This document shows, piece by piece, positions 5,682 to 6,275 of a stretch of DNA of 6,275 nt. Origin of the DNA: Globobulimina sp. (lineage: Eukaryota; Foraminifera; Rotaliida); the NCBI GenBank assembly GCA_003354225.1, contig PIVH01000324.1, positions 1 through 6,275 on the forward strand, written 5' to 3'. Each line of letters starts with the position of its first letter. Position 1 is the stretch's first letter. The notes beneath the pieces were generated by a model that saw only the letters and a program-made list of their open reading frames with translations, was not told the origin of the DNA and did not search any database. The translations under genes were made by a program, and so were the position numbers.

Positions 5682-6275
5682 ATGGCAACACACGAACCTC
5701 ATTTGCAAAAAATACAATCATTGAGCACGGATGCGACACCACCACCACCACAGAATAAGAAATCACCACCGAAAATGTCGGTTCGTATCGACACATATCG
5801 TGGTGTAAATGCATTTGATCGAAGAGCCTTATCTTGTTACGAAATAATCAAAATGATACTGATGGTTATTACTGGAATTGTTATTATACGAATTATATTG
5901 CTCTTGCTGTTTGGAATATTGTTATATTTACTATCAATTCCTGTTACTTGTTGCAATAAACACTTGCATACCAAACCGTTATCGTGTTGGAGGTACACTA
6001 AATGTATACAATTGTTTTTAACACATAACACAGAAACGGTTCATTTTATTGTTTTTAACACAGAAAACCGTTCCAATGGATAATGTATTTGTTGGTAAGA
6101 ATGCTTTTATTTGTAATTGGATTTTATTATATCGCTACCACAGATATCAATAAATTCCGACACTCAAAATGCCGCATAATTGTTGCCAATCATCATACTA
6201 TATTTGATGGCTTTATATTATGGTGGTTATGTAAAGGAACTGCAGCGGGCAAAATAGAAAACAAATACATTCCGC
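5682..6275 (+). CDS. LPCAT/LPEAT/GPAT-like membrane acyltransferase, N-terminal part (two exons, runs off right edge)
   Basis: Exon 1 is 5682-5992, the predicted intron 5993-6063, and exon 2 starts at 6064 and continues past the window; 174 residues are visible. The N-terminus is cytosolic-looking with a proline tract (PPPPQNKKSPP, 20-30). VNAFDRRALSCYEIIKMIL (42-60) resembles the amphipathic lead-in of LPCAT-type enzymes, and residues about 58-88 form a long hydrophobic hairpin or membrane segment. Splicing at phase 2 joins SCW-R-KPFQWIMYLLVRMLLF, matching the W-R-K...R pattern before the acyltransferase core. GFYYI (123-127) and IIVANHHTIFDGF (142-154) follow; H147 and D152 form the HX4D catalytic dyad of glycerolipid acyltransferases. 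Expected role: acyl-CoA-dependent acylation of a lysophospholipid or glycerol-3-phosphate at the ER. The substrate-specifying later motifs are outside the window. Unspliced exon 1 would end at a TAA at 6081-6083 before any catalytic residue. Confidence 0.75.
5993..6063 (+). other. Predicted 71-nt spliceosomal intron (GT..AG, phase 2)
   Basis: The donor is GGAG|GTACACTAAA and the acceptor is TTTTTAACACAG|AAAACC. Both ends are phase 2 and splicing rebuilds an arginine codon (AG|A) inside a family-typical W-R-K stretch. Exon 2's frame has a TAA at 6056-6058, just upstream of the acceptor, so it cannot simply continue leftward. A putative branch motif TTAAC lies 4 nt before the cleavage point. 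A decoy acceptor AACACAG ends at 6033 within a duplicated segment. Confidence 0.68.
6012..6062 (+). repeat. 14-bp direct repeat duplicating the 3' splice-site region
   Basis: TTGTTTTTAACACA occurs at 6012-6025 and 6049-6062 (offset 37). Each copy is followed by a CAG and then a similar GAAA.CGTTC-like stretch (6033-6042 and 6063-6073). The duplication creates two candidate acceptors, CAG at 6031-6033 and CAG at 6061-6063. With the mapped donor, only the second keeps the acyltransferase frame open. Confidence 0.65.

Noticed and set aside
5837-6031. Minus-strand ORF of 64 residues
   Set aside because: It is the complement of the acyltransferase hydrophobic segment, which gives a hydrophobic shadow on both strands.
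5682-6083. 133-residue complete membrane protein
   Set aside because: The last 29 residues have no family resemblance, while another frame immediately downstream carries the acyltransferase HX4D block. A phase-matched 71-nt intron explains the break.
1-6275. tRNA, rRNA, CRISPR array, transposase or bacterial operon signals
   Set aside because: None was found: no cloverleaf-like sequence, no spaced repeat array, no transposase motif, and gene content is eukaryotic.

Overview
The window looks like nuclear DNA of a compact-genome microbial eukaryote; the lineage is not identifiable from sequence alone. The evidence is an actin-related protein of the Arp2 type, type II Golgi-style membrane proteins, an LPCAT/GPAT-like membrane acyltransferase, AT-rich spacers of tens to about 180 bp, and two short introns that I infer (103 and 71 nt) with GT..AG ends. 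All complete genes end in TAA and no internal stop needs reassignment, so the standard code fits.

Layout from left to right. (1) 1-261, minus: 5' part of a type II membrane protein of unknown family, cut by the window edge. (2) 262-439: spacer with a hairpin and a 20-bp perfect direct repeat. (3) 440-1762, minus: secreted or ER-targeted protein with an ATP-grasp fold resembling the TupA group. (4) 1763-1939: spacer with a perfect 8+1+8 palindrome and a 45-bp-period tandem duplication that ends at the next gene's stop codon. (5) 1940-3166, minus: highly divergent Arp2-like protein. The equivalents of actin D11, Q137, D157 and H161 are all replaced, subdomain 2 is shortened, and there is an N-terminal extension. 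(6) 3201-5631, minus: a gene that looks like two adjacent ORFs but is best read as two exons of one 775-residue type II Golgi enzyme, GT10 fucosyltransferase followed by sulfotransferase. The 103-nt intron lies inside the sulfotransferase 5'-phosphosulfate-binding loop. (7) 5632-5681: only 50 bp between divergent start codons. (8) 5682 to the right edge, plus: N-terminal part of an LPCAT/LPEAT/GPAT-like acyltransferase, split by a 71-nt intron just upstream of its HX4D catalytic motif.

At least four of the five genes encode membrane or secretory-pathway proteins. The fused enzyme suggests that fucosylation and sulfation are coupled on one glycan. The secreted ATP-grasp protein could be another surface-polymer enzyme, but its substrate is not readable from the sequence. 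The Arp2-like protein has no evident link to the others. The most notable points are the intron-joined GT10-sulfotransferase fusion and the Arp2 paralogue that appears unable to use ATP normally.
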